From: RGIG7213 sp045652135
GTDB taxonomy: Bacteria > Bacillota > Clostridia > Oscillospirales > CAG-272
DNA: 56,321 nucleotides
Assembly (NCBI GenBank): GCA_045652135.1
Contig: JAZRTS010000163.1
Location: 1 to 56,321 of the forward strand
Direction of reading: 5' to 3'
Below are positions 23,697 to 30,740 of the stretch, piece by piece; position 1 is the stretch's first letter, and each line of letters opens with the position of its first letter. Position numbers and translations under genes: made by a program. The notes beneath the pieces were generated by a model. That model saw only the letters and a program-made list of their open reading frames with translations. It was not told where the DNA came from and ran no database searches.

Positions 23697-24692
23697 GTGA
23701 GTGTAATAAAAATAAAAAATCCCCCGTGTGTTTCGGGGGTTGGAAATGCAGTAGGAAAAGAAGAATTCGAAGGACCTTTGGGCGCTTATTTTTCATTTCA
23801 CAGCGACGACAACCGCTTCGGAATGAAAACGTGGGAAAAAAGCGAAGCGGAAATGGTGCGCACATCATATAACAATGCGCTTTCGAATGCAGGTATCGCA
23901 TCGGGTGATATCGGCGCAATATTTGCAGGCGACCTTATGAATCAATGCACAGCATCGGCTTACGGACTTGCCGACACAAACGTTCCGTATTTCGGGCTTT
24001 ACGGCGCCTGCTCAACCATGGCGGAGGCGATAATGCTCGGTGCGCTTACGGTAAGCGGCGGAAATTTCAAGAGAGTGGCGGCGTGTGCGGCATCACATAA
24101 CTGCACGGCAGAAAGGCAGTTCCGCTTCCCTGTTGAATACGGCGGTCAGCGCACGCCGACCTCGCAAAGAACAGTAACTGCGGCGGCAAGTATGATACTG
24201 TCGCAAGGTGACTCTTATATGTACGTTTGTAACGTATCACCCGGCAGAATATTTGATGCGGGAATAAACGATATAAACAATATGGGTGCGGCAATGGCAC
24301 CTGCGGCATACGATACTCTGTTTAATTTTTTCACTTCAACGGCAAGCGCACCGAAGGATTTTGACCTGATAGTAACGGGTGACCTCGGCTTTGAGGGCGC
24401 GGAAATACTGAAAGACCTTATGAAAGAGAAAAATTACGATATTTCAAGGGTGTATAATGACTGCGGACTGATGATATATGACAGAAAAGAACAGGACGTT
24501 CACGCAGGCGGAAGCGGTTGCGGATGCGGTGCGTCAGTGCTTTGCTCATATATAGCCGACAAATTCAGAACGGGCGAATTCCGTGATGTACTGTTTATAG
24601 GCACGGGAGCACTTATGAGCCCTTTGACCGTTTTTCAAGGCGAAACGATTCCCGCCATTGCACATCTTGTGCATTTTTCATCAAAAAAATAA
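23697..24692 (+). CDS. spoVAD: Stage V sporulation protein AD
   Basis: The protein of about 331 residues has a thiolase-like fold. It carries ENA-type SpoVAD segments GDLMNQCTASAYGLADTNVPYFGLYGACSTMAEAIMLGA, ASHNCTAERQFRFPVEYGGQRTPTSQ and HAGGSGCGCGASVLCS. SpoVAD sits on the inner spore membrane and binds dipicolinic acid during its uptake. GTG at 23697 is chosen because AAGGAGA lies 8 nt before it. The frame extends upstream to an ATG at 23616 inside spoIIID, which would add about 27 non-homologous residues. spoVAC, usually just upstream, is absent. Confidence 0.94.
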   Translation: MSVIKIKNPPCVSGVGNAVGKEEFEGPLGAYFSFHSDDNRFGMKTWEKSEAEMVRTSYNNALSNAGIASGDIGAIFAGDLMNQCTASAYGLADTNVPYFGLYGACSTMAEAIMLGALTVSGGNFKRVAACAASHNCTAERQFRFPVEYGGQRTPTSQRTVTAAASMILSQGDSYMYVCNVSPGRIFDAGINDINNMGAAMAPAAYDTLFNFFTSTASAPKDFDLIVTGDLGFEGAEILKDLMKEKNYDISRVYNDCGLMIYDRKEQDVHAGGSGCGCGASVLCSYIADKFRTGEFRDVLFIGTGALMSPLTVFQGETIPAIAHLVHFSSKK

Positions 24693-24703
24693 AGGAAATA
24701 AAA

Positions 24704-25069
24704 ATGGATATTTTACTTCACTATCTCCGTGTTTTCATAACAGGCGGTATATTCTGCGTTATAGCGCAGATATTAATCGACAAAACACGCATAACACCCG
24801 CAAGAATACTCGTTTGCTATGTTGTAAGCGGAGTTATTCTGCACGCTGTCGGTGTGTACGAAAAAATAATATCATTCGGCTCAATGGGGGCAAAAGTCCC
24901 TCTGACAGGCTTTGGATATTGCCTTGCAGACGGAGTACAAAAAGCGGTTGACGAAAAGGGACTTTTCGGTGCTTTGACGGGTGGGCTTACGGGTGCTTCG
25001 GCAGGTATTACAGCCGCAATACTTTTTTCGTATCTCTTTTCCCTTTTCTTTACAAGCCGTGATACGTGA
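24704..25069 (+). CDS. spoVAE: Stage V sporulation protein AE
   Basis: The 121-residue membrane protein has about four hydrophobic segments. It has the SpoVAE pattern FITGGIFCVIAQILIDKT near the N-terminus, a central GAKVPLTGFGYCLADGV and a GALTGGLTGASAGITAAI helix. It is part of the Ca2+-dipicolinate channel used in spore maturation and germination. It lies 11 nt after spoVAD with AAAGGAAA as the ribosome binding site and ends in a bidirectional terminator. Confidence 0.93.
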   Translation: MDILLHYLRVFITGGIFCVIAQILIDKTRITPARILVCYVVSGVILHAVGVYEKIISFGSMGAKVPLTGFGYCLADGVQKAVDEKGLFGALTGGLTGASAGITAAILFSYLFSLFFTSRDT

Positions 25070-25078
25070 TAAGTCAAA

Positions 25079-25113
25079 AAAAAGATATGAGTTGCAAAAA
25101 CTCATATCTTTTT
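25079..25113. terminator. Bidirectional terminator after spoVAE
   Basis: The stem AAAAAGATATGAGTT/AACTCATATCTTTTT has a 5-nt loop. It lies between spoVAE and the convergent membrane protein gene. Confidence 0.9.
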
Positions 25114-25119
25114 ATTTTG

Positions 25120-25542
25120 TCAGCACACAAGAAATCCTATAACGGGGCCTGCAAATATAGCGAGATATATAAGAGTTATCCACGGCTGATAATCTATGTA
25201 AAAGCCCTTGAATGACAAGCTCCACGGATGCTTTATAATAACCCATCCGAACACATCGAAAACAATGCAGATACATGCCCATATTGCACCTGTAATTAAA
25301 GCCTCGCCCAGTGAAGGTGTCTGCAAGCCGTTCATATAAAGATAACCGAATACCGAAAACAGTATTACATTGTATAAGGGGTGCCACGGCTTTGTTTTTT
25401 CGTACCCCTCGCCCATACTTTCGCTGTCCATCGGCTTCATGTGAAGTACATATATGTTAAAAACCGTATGAAGTATCCCTATAGCGGTAACTATAGCATA
25501 AGATACCCAAAAATAAAGCATTGACATTCCGAAATTTTGCAT
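25120..25542 (-). CDS. Small polytopic membrane protein, unknown function
   Basis: This 140-residue protein has four hydrophobic segments (about 8-30, 58-75, 80-98 and 118-138). The loop MKPMDSESMGEGYEKTKPWHPLYN lies after the first, and a characteristic KHPWSLSFKGFYIDYQPWITLIY precedes the last. I have seen this pattern in clostridial hypothetical proteins but know no function. No strong ribosome binding site precedes the ATG; a second ATG five codons in is possible. It marks the left edge of the accessory block. Confidence 0.7.
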   Translation of the reverse strand: MQNFGMSMLYFWVSYAIVTAIGILHTVFNIYVLHMKPMDSESMGEGYEKTKPWHPLYNVILFSVFGYLYMNGLQTPSLGEALITGAIWACICIVFDVFGWVIIKHPWSLSFKGFYIDYQPWITLIYLAIFAGPVIGFLVC

Positions 25543-25559
25543 GATAAGTTTCTTTTTGT

Positions 25560-25648
25560 ATGAAATCTTCAGCCTATGGCTTCAGATAGAATAACTTTCG
25601 TTTTAATATCGGCAAGAAAACAAGCTCACCGATAAATTGGAATTTGAC
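25560..25648 (+). repeat. Dispersed repeat R1 (single array unit plus tail motif)
   Basis: It starts with an array-type unit, ATGAAAT then CTTCAGCC-TAT-GGCTTCAG, as in array C (6340-6365). It continues through AGAATAACTTTCG and ends with ACCGATAAATTGGAATTT. A second copy at 26184-26276 differs at only a few positions. It lies just downstream of the minus-strand gene ending at 25657. Confidence 0.8.
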
Positions 25649-25656
25649 CTGAAAAA

Positions 25657-26073
25657 TCAGGCTTTTGTTTCGTAAATAAACAGTATTTCATCAATGATAG
25701 CATATAACACACTTTTACCGACAAGATCTTTGGCCTCATCGTGGCTGAAATATGCAGAGGACCAATACTCGTTGCCATCAACCTTTACGACAACACTACC
25801 CGTACGCTGGAAAAAACCGGCTTCCCAATTGGACACGACGCCTTCAACGGGGGTGTAGCGTTCACACTTATTTTTAAAATTAAGGTACATAACAAGGTAA
25901 TACACTGCGGGAAGCAATGTACAAACACCATTGATTGCAACTGTGATAAACAGAAAGATTCCGGTTTCGAGTGCGCTCGTCAACCAGCCAAACAACAAAA
26001 AAACTTCTATAAAAGCGAAAAGGGCAAACCATTTTAACGTGGTTTCCAGGTATTTACTTAAAGATAGTTTCAT
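25657..26073 (-). CDS. Membrane protein with C-terminal beta domain (DUF3592/NfeD-like layout)
   Basis: This 138-residue protein has two hydrophobic segments (about 15-34 and 38-64) followed by a soluble, probably beta-rich domain: VEGVVSNWEAGFFQRTGSVVVKVDG and WSSAYFSHDEAKDLVGKSV. The layout resembles small DUF3592 or NfeD-type membrane proteins, but no diagnostic motif is present. GAGG lies 9 nt before ATG. It has its own promoter and the shared leader motif CCGATAAATAAGAATTT; the tail motif follows its stop, so the gene is bracketed by related inverted sequences. Confidence 0.65.
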   Translation of the reverse strand: MKLSLSKYLETTLKWFALFAFIEVFLLFGWLTSALETGIFLFITVAINGVCTLLPAVYYLVMYLNFKNKCERYTPVEGVVSNWEAGFFQRTGSVVVKVDGNEYWSSAYFSHDEAKDLVGKSVLYAIIDEILFIYETKA

Positions 26074-26113
26074 AATATACGACCTCTTTGTAAAATTCTT
26101 ATTTATCGGTTAG

Positions 26114-26142
26114 ATTATACCACAAGATATTACCAAAATCAA
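26114..26142 (-). promoter_or_regulatory. Promoter of the gene at 25657-26073
   Basis: Minus-strand TTGATT (26137-26142), 17 nt, TATAAT (26114-26119), directly followed by the shared leader motif. Confidence 0.7.
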
Positions 26143-26183
26143 GTCTTGTGCCTTGTATAACATCAATATCAGAGAACAGCAAT

Positions 26184-26276
26184 AATGAAATCTTCAGCCT
26201 ATCGGCTTCAGGCAGAATAACTTTCGCTTTTTAATTTCGGCAAGAAAACAAGCTCACCGATAAATTGGAATTTGAC
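26184..26276 (+). repeat. Dispersed repeat R2
   Basis: This is a near-identical copy of 25560-25648 with a few substitutions and single-base insertions. It again sits just downstream of a minus-strand cassette gene (stop 26281). Confidence 0.8.
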
Positions 26277-26280
26277 AGCA

Positions 26281-26718
26281 TCACACCTCGTTATTGTAAT
26301 ACTTGGTTATCAAATCGGAAATATCCTTAGCAACCTCACGAATTTCAAAAAGCTCATGTTCCCAAATATATATTGCTGATGTATCCGTTTCGTCATTGGA
26401 AAGGACACGATAGCAGTAATAATCACCACAACCATTTGATGCAAAATAAACAAAACGGTTTACTTTTTCTTCAAATTCATCAGGCTCAAAGTATTCAGCC
26501 ATTATCTCACGATTTCTCTTTACATTGCTGATGATTTCTTCTGCAGAAAGCAGAAACCAACGGTCTCCATTAGTTTCTCGCAATAAGGCTTTCAATTCTT
26601 CAGGAAAGGTAAAACCAACATATTTCTCGGCTTTCTTAATTTGTTTTTCCGGGCAAGGTTCTTGTAACTTTGCCCAATCATGCCCCTCTATTAGTTTTCC
26701 AATAAGTTCTCTATACAC
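26281..26718 (-). CDS. SMI1/KNR4-family protein
   Basis: The protein of about 145 residues has a SMI1/KNR4 (SUKH-like) fold: CPEKQIKKAEKYVGFTFPEELKALLRETNGD near the N-terminus, then WFLLSAEEIISNVKR and FASNGCGDYYCYRV, ending with an acidic helix. SUKH proteins often act as immunity proteins to secreted or contact-dependent toxins, but no toxin gene is adjacent. GTG at 26718 is chosen because GGAGG lies 8 nt before it; an upstream in-frame GTG at 26733 overlaps that site. It follows the GNAT gene by 25 nt. Confidence 0.82.
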   Translation of the reverse strand: MYRELIGKLIEGHDWAKLQEPCPEKQIKKAEKYVGFTFPEELKALLRETNGDRWFLLSAEEIISNVKRNREIMAEYFEPDEFEEKVNRFVYFASNGCGDYYCYRVLSNDETDTSAIYIWEHELFEIREVAKDISDLITKYYNNEV

Positions 26719-26743
26719 GATAAAAACCTCCACAAATTCTTAT

Positions 26744-27262
26744 TTATCGGTTAGTCCACTCGTCTCTTGTAATGGCAAAAACCTTTGTAATTTCATTTAT
26801 CTCATCAGAAAACTCATCTACTTGTTTACAACCATAGGAAATCGCAGTTTTAACTGACGGTTCATTGGTATATTTCATATAAGAATAAACAATGTTAAAC
26901 GGCGTGTTGTTAAACGTCCAATCTCTGACTGCAATCGCGGCTTCTTTGGCATATCCTTTTCTTTGTTTATCAGCTCTTATATGATAGCCGATTTCAGGTT
27001 TTATTTGCCCATTGATAAGCTGCATTGTCAAACCGCAATCACCTATCATTTCGCCTGTGTCCTTCAAACATACTGCCCATAAACCAAAACCGAGAATTTT
27101 GTATCTTTCGATATTTCTATTTATCCAGCCTCTTACCCTTGCATCGTCAAAAGTATATGGATAATGTTGCATGATGTCCGAATCCGCCAAGACCCTATAA
27201 AGTGCATCGAAGTCATTTTCTCTCATTTCTCTTAATAACAAATGCTCTGTTTCAATAACCAT
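26744..27262 (-). CDS. GNAT-family N-acetyltransferase (RimJ/RimL type)
   Basis: The 172-residue protein has ETEHLLLREMRENDFDALYRVLAD (strand 1, helix 1), the acetyl-CoA site region IGYHIRADKQRKGYAKEAAIAV (Q/RxxGxA-type, about 92-112) and the C-terminal YMKYTNEPSVKTAISYGC. It transfers acetyl from acetyl-CoA to an amine or protein; the substrate is unknown. The end of the gene (TNR-stop) lies inside the shared leader motif used by the next cassette gene. GGAG precedes ATG, with TATAAT at 27298-27303 upstream. Confidence 0.88.
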   Translation of the reverse strand: MVIETEHLLLREMRENDFDALYRVLADSDIMQHYPYTFDDARVRGWINRNIERYKILGFGLWAVCLKDTGEMIGDCGLTMQLINGQIKPEIGYHIRADKQRKGYAKEAAIAVRDWTFNNTPFNIVYSYMKYTNEPSVKTAISYGCKQVDEFSDEINEITKVFAITRDEWTNR

Positions 27263-27297
27263 TACTTTTCTCCTGCAAATTCTTATTTATCAAGCTG

Positions 27298-27325
27298 ATT
27301 ATAAGGCATTAAAACTCCTCTGCAA
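27298..27325 (-). promoter_or_regulatory. Putative promoter of the GNAT gene
   Basis: Minus-strand TTGCAG (27320-27325), 16 nt, TATAAT (27298-27303). It overlaps the 3' end of the upstream reductase gene and is followed by the shared leader motif. Confidence 0.5.
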
Positions 27326-27887
27326 TTTTCAGACCTTCGGAAATTGCCTTTCTGATTCTTTCTTCGATTTCCGTCTCGGAAAGGTAATCCATATTCTGTG
27401 CCGAAACCACCTCTAATGGTCCTATGCCCCAAAGCCAGGACAGAGCCTTAAGATATGATGAGCCCTGCTCTAACGCATCACCGGTGTCAATATCCATACC
27501 TCTTGTGGTGATGTAAAGCATTTTTTCAGCCTTGCAATTCCCGTAGCAGGTTTTGTCATTTGATTTGAAGGTTACATCAAAAATGGAGCAAAGCTCAAAA
27601 AAATTCTTGAGTGCCGCAGGGATTGACATATCCCAGAAGGGTGCCGCAATAACAATTCTGTCGGCATCACGTATGCTTTCCGCCCAAGACATAACCTGAG
27701 GCTCAATATCACCGTTTGTTCGCTTCGTTACAAGCGCCTTTTTTACAATGCTTAAATCAAGGTCATTTATAACAAGAGTATGAACCTCGTATTTCTGCTT
27801 CAATGCCTCCACAATGGGTGTTGCAATTCGTTTGGTTCTTGACTGCTCATCTCTTATGCAAGCATCAATATATAATAACTTTTTCAT
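27309..27887 (-). CDS. Flavodoxin-fold NAD(P)H oxidoreductase
   Basis: The 192-residue protein starts KKLLYIDACIRDEQSRTKRIATPIVEALK, as in FMN-dependent NADH-azoreductase and quinone reductases. It contains the flavin-loop segment RIVIAAPFWDMSIPAALKNFFEL (about 74-96) and LYITTRGMDIDTG. It probably reduces quinones or azo compounds with NAD(P)H; the substrate is not assignable. GGAG lies 9 nt before ATG. The promoter is at 27930-27959, with a variant of the shared leader motif between promoter and start. Confidence 0.85.
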   Translation of the reverse strand: MKKLLYIDACIRDEQSRTKRIATPIVEALKQKYEVHTLVINDLDLSIVKKALVTKRTNGDIEPQVMSWAESIRDADRIVIAAPFWDMSIPAALKNFFELCSIFDVTFKSNDKTCYGNCKAEKMLYITTRGMDIDTGDALEQGSSYLKALSWLWGIGPLEVVSAQNMDYLSETEIEERIRKAISEGLKIAEEF

Positions 27888-27929
27888 TATGAAAACTCCT
27901 TTTCCTGAGTCAAATTTTTTATCAAACTG

Positions 27930-27959
27930 ATTATATCATAATAAAGCAAACATTTTCAA
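27930..27959 (-). promoter_or_regulatory. Promoter of the flavodoxin-fold reductase gene
   Basis: Minus-strand TTGAAA (27954-27959), 18 nt, TATAAT (27930-27935). Confidence 0.7.
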
Positions 27960-27976
27960 CAGTAAGAGATGACACG

Positions 27977-27999
27977 CCCCTGACTTTTACGGTCAGGGG
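27977..27999 (-). repeat. CCCCTGAC hairpin, copy 1
   Basis: CCCCTGAC-N7-GTCAGGGG forms a perfect 8-bp stem downstream of the 28036 gene. Related hairpins lie at 29459-29481 and 30710-30733. It may serve as a 3' processing or termination structure carried with the cassettes. Confidence 0.6.
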
Positions 28000-28035
28000 T
28001 TGGGGTTTGCTATTTGGTAAATCGGAGTTTGTCTT

Positions 28036-28284
28036 TTATATACCCCAAATAACGGAAGCTACATTATACACAGTTACAACTAACAAGAACACTCCCAACA
28101 GCAAGAAATAAAGTGCTGAATTCTTTTGCTGTTTATCCTTGTATTCTTTGGAAGTTATGAACATCGTGCTTGCTAAGCAAACGAATGTTATCGGCATTGT
28201 AATATCTGTTGAAAGAGCCTTTGTTAATCCCAAAATTGCAAATGCCACTGTTAATGCTGAGAAAAATAGTTTTAGATTTTTCAT
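28036..28284 (-). CDS. Small membrane protein, unknown
   Basis: The protein of about 82 residues has three hydrophobic segments (about 5-24, 27-44 and 56-78) and a short basic loop SKEYKDKQQKN. I recognise no family. The frame extends upstream to 28311, but ATG at 28284 follows AAGGAG by 9 nt. The shared leader motif (GGATAAATAA) lies upstream, and a tail-motif variant (TAAATCGGAGTTTGTC, 28016-28033) lies just after the stop. Confidence 0.65.
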   Translation of the reverse strand: MKNLKLFFSALTVAFAILGLTKALSTDITMPITFVCLASTMFITSKEYKDKQQKNSALYFLLLGVFLLVVTVYNVASVIWGI

Positions 28285-28372
28285 ACAATCACACTCCTTT
28301 GTCAAATTCAAGTTTATTTATCCGTCAGATTCCTCAACATAAGCTTATTAAGGCTTCTTCGGTTTCAGATAC

Positions 28373-29335
28373 TCATTGTTTTGTTTCTGCTATTTTGTCA
28401 AACAGCTCAGAACATGCTATTGTAACCTTCCACGGAACAACAGGACTTTCGATTTCACCTGAATTAATGCATCTCATAGCCTCGCTGATTTCATAAGTGA
28501 AGCCATTTACCGTTTCTTTATCTTCAAAATGTTCCTTGATATTTCCGGAAATATCATATAAAAAGCATTCGCTTGAATGATGGGGATTCGGGATAACGAT
28601 CTTTCCGTGTTTTCCGTATATTATCATTTTATCGTCAATAGAGGTCATAATAGATGCTGCCAAATCTGCCAAGGTGTGCTCAAATTCAATACTGATATGA
28701 TTGTTGGTATCCACACCGCTGTCGCTCCATGTAGCAGAAACATTCATGTTTTTTATTTCCTGCTCAATCAGATACGTAGTAATTTCATAGGCGTAAACAG
28801 TAATATCTTTTGCCGCACCGCCACCGAGCAAGGGGTTAAAAAATCGGTTACTGTTATCTTCGGCGGCCTTAAATCCGATTGAAAACTGTGAGATTTCAGG
28901 AATGCCGATTTCGCCCTTATCTATCCACGCTTTTGCCTTGTTGACTGCGGGTAAGAAACGACTCCACATAGCCTCCATAACGAAAACCTTATTTCTTGCA
29001 GCTACTTCAAAAACCTTTTGCGCTTCGTCTGAATTCTGAAACATAGCTTTTTCGCATAATACAGGAATGCCTCTTTCAACGCACATCATTGTAAGACGAT
29101 AATGGTCATTGTTTGTAACAGCAATATATACGCAGTCAGGTTTTTCAGCTTCAAGCATTTCTATATAACTGTCGTAATATTTATTTACGCCGTGCTTGGT
29201 CGCAAGGTCTTTTGCCCTGTCATAGCTTTTGCTTGAAATTGCACACACTTCACAGTTATCAAGTAACGAAACTGCTTCACAAAACTTGTTTGCAATTTTA
29301 GCTGCACCCATAATACCGAAACGAAAAATACTCAT
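28373..29335 (-). CDS. Gfo/Idh/MocA-family oxidoreductase
   Basis: The 320-residue enzyme has the N-terminal Rossmann motif FGIMGAAKIANKFCEAV (residues about 6-22) and VYIAVTNNDHYRLTMMCVERGIPVLCEKAMFQN. The latter carries the conserved EKP-type catalytic Lys in EKA form, followed by the C-terminal alpha/beta domain (FNPLLGGGAAKDITVYA). It oxidises or reduces a sugar or inositol-like substrate with NAD(P); the substrate is unknown. GGAG lies upstream of ATG. TATAAT at 29372-29377 and the leader motif GATAAATAAAATTT precede it; no clear -35 box was found. Confidence 0.88.
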   Translation of the reverse strand: MSIFRFGIMGAAKIANKFCEAVSLLDNCEVCAISSKSYDRAKDLATKHGVNKYYDSYIEMLEAEKPDCVYIAVTNNDHYRLTMMCVERGIPVLCEKAMFQNSDEAQKVFEVAARNKVFVMEAMWSRFLPAVNKAKAWIDKGEIGIPEISQFSIGFKAAEDNSNRFFNPLLGGGAAKDITVYAYEITTYLIEQEIKNMNVSATWSDSGVDTNNHISIEFEHTLADLAASIMTSIDDKMIIYGKHGKIVIPNPHHSSECFLYDISGNIKEHFEDKETVNGFTYEISEAMRCINSGEIESPVVPWKVTIACSELFDKIAETKQ

Positions 29336-29458
29336 ATCAATTCTCCTGAATAAATTTTATTTATCGAAACAATTATACCACATTCAAATCGAAAATGCCA
29401 CCCTTACGGATGGCACAGTTGCGTCTTGTATGATTATTGAATTGAGGGGATGAAAATG

Positions 29459-29481
29459 CCGCTGAGTTTTGCAGTCAGGGG
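29459..29481 (-). repeat. CCCCTGAC hairpin, degenerate copy 2
   Basis: CCGCTGAG and GTCAGGGG are separated by a TTTTGCA-type loop, an imperfect version of the hairpins at 27977 and 30710. The surrounding 29378-29552 holds no gene; an imperfect TGCCA...TGGCA hairpin lies at about 29396-29416. Confidence 0.5.
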
Positions 29482-29552
29482 TTGTTATGTTATTTTCTTC
29501 ATCCACAGCGATTTGATAAAAGCGATTAAGCACATTATTTCTCTTAACTCTG

Positions 29553-29584
29553 AAAAAGAGCCGTCCATATTGGCGACTCTTTTC
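29553..29584 (-). terminator. Terminator of the exonuclease gene
   Basis: The stem AAAAGAG(C)CG/(G)CG(A)CTCTTTT with a short loop and T-tracts on both strands starts 8 nt past the stop at 29592. Confidence 0.75.
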
Positions 29585-29591
29585 AATTAAA

Positions 29592-30551
29592 TTATACGGC
29601 TTTTTTTACAGCTGCTGTATAATATTTAGTTTCTTGATGTTTTTTCACCTTTCTTTCGTTTTTCTGGTTCCATCTTGACCAATAGTATTTATAGTGGTCA
29701 TCATCCATTTCATAAACCATACGTGAAACGCTATACTTATTTAATCCCCAACGTTTAAACTTGAATCTTACAAATAGCTCTTTACCAGACTTGCTTATAC
29801 CTATTGCTATAAACTTTATATCATTTTGCTCAAGAATACCTGTGCAAATTATTTCTTCCCCAAACTCAGGATAATAAAAGCTTATGAGTTCCGGATCTTT
29901 AAGAGCTTCTTTTTTAGAGGTGTAATACTTAGTAGGTTTCGGAGTTTCTTTCAATACATTGGCAATACATCTCATCTGTTTTCTTGCTTCTTCGTATTGA
30001 GTTAAACCTTTCTCCATATCAATATGCTTACATATACAGGCTGTGTTTTTGGCATCATTCAGTGCATCATGGGCTGTAAGTGCTGTTTCCTGCACCATTT
30101 CCATTGCGGCAGTCAGTGAAATCTGACGATGTTCTTTGGAAATCTGGTCATCAAATATAACCTGAAGATTATATGTAGTAGGTAACCACTTCACATTGAT
30201 TTTATGAAGTAGCATATTGTCCTTCAACATATTCACATCATCAAAGCCCCAGGTAAGAAAAGCGAATTCATTACCACACCATCTTTTGAAATGCTCAAAC
30301 GCAACCTTAAACGGAAATCCATACTGTAAATCCTCAGCAGTAATCTTTGTTATTTCAGATACTACCTCATGCATCTGTGTATAATACTTTGGAGTTACCA
30401 TTATTTTAAAAGTATCTATAACAGAAAACTTTTCATCAAGTTTAACAGCACCTATCTGAATAATTTCACCGTTAAGCAAAACAGGAAATCTCACTCTCGG
30501 TTTACCTTTTATTCTCTGATTCCATTCCATATCCAAGACAATATAATTCAT
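29592..30551 (-). CDS. DnaQ-like DEDDh 3'-5' exonuclease
   Basis: The 319-residue protein starts MNYIVLDMEWN, exonuclease motif I with the DxE pair. It continues with GEIIQIGAVKLD, then motif II around LTWGFDDVNML and motif III HDALNDAKNT, giving the DEDDh set of four acidic residues plus His. About 130 C-terminal residues form an unrecognised basic domain (KYYTSKKEALKDPELISFYYP). RNase T/KapD-like enzymes trim RNA or DNA; the target here is not known. AAAGGTG lies before ATG. Its promoter is flanked by a 10-bp inverted repeat. Confidence 0.88.
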   Translation of the reverse strand: MNYIVLDMEWNQRIKGKPRVRFPVLLNGEIIQIGAVKLDEKFSVIDTFKIMVTPKYYTQMHEVVSEITKITAEDLQYGFPFKVAFEHFKRWCGNEFAFLTWGFDDVNMLKDNMLLHKINVKWLPTTYNLQVIFDDQISKEHRQISLTAAMEMVQETALTAHDALNDAKNTACICKHIDMEKGLTQYEEARKQMRCIANVLKETPKPTKYYTSKKEALKDPELISFYYPEFGEEIICTGILEQNDIKFIAIGISKSGKELFVRFKFKRWGLNKYSVSRMVYEMDDDHYKYYWSRWNQKNERKVKKHQETKYYTAAVKKAV

Positions 30552-30565
30552 AGCTTTTCACCTTT

Positions 30566-30634
30566 CTATTGAAATTGATGTGCTTGGGATTTTCTGCGAT
30601 TATTATACTCCTTTCATTTTTATTATTTCAATAG
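30566..30634. repeat. 10-bp inverted repeat around the exonuclease promoter
   Basis: CTATTGAAAT (30566-30575) and ATTTCAATAG (30625-30634) are perfect inverted copies separated by 49 bp. The right arm contains the -35 box. Confidence 0.6.
30602..30631 (-). promoter_or_regulatory. Promoter of the exonuclease gene
   Basis: Minus-strand TTGAAA (30626-30631), 18 nt, TATAAT (30602-30607). Confidence 0.7.
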
Positions 30635-30709
30635 GTTTTCGGATCGCTAAGAGCTATAGTCCCAATAAAAGGACTGCGAAGCCGTATTTTTTATAAAAAA
30701 AACAAAATA

Positions 30710-30733
30710 CCCCTGACATTTTACAGTCAGAGG
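30710..30733 (-). repeat. CCCCTGAC hairpin, copy 3
   Basis: CCCCTGAC and GTCAGAGG form a stem with an ATTTTACA loop starting 8 nt past the alcohol dehydrogenase stop. On the minus strand a GTATTTTGTTTTTTTT tract follows, so this copy probably works as a terminator. Confidence 0.65.
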
Positions 30734-30740
30734 TAAAACA

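Noticed and set aside
25560..29377. Integron cassette array
   Set aside because: No integrase gene and no consistent RYYYAAC/GTTRRRY attC pair. One GTTAGAT match looks like chance.
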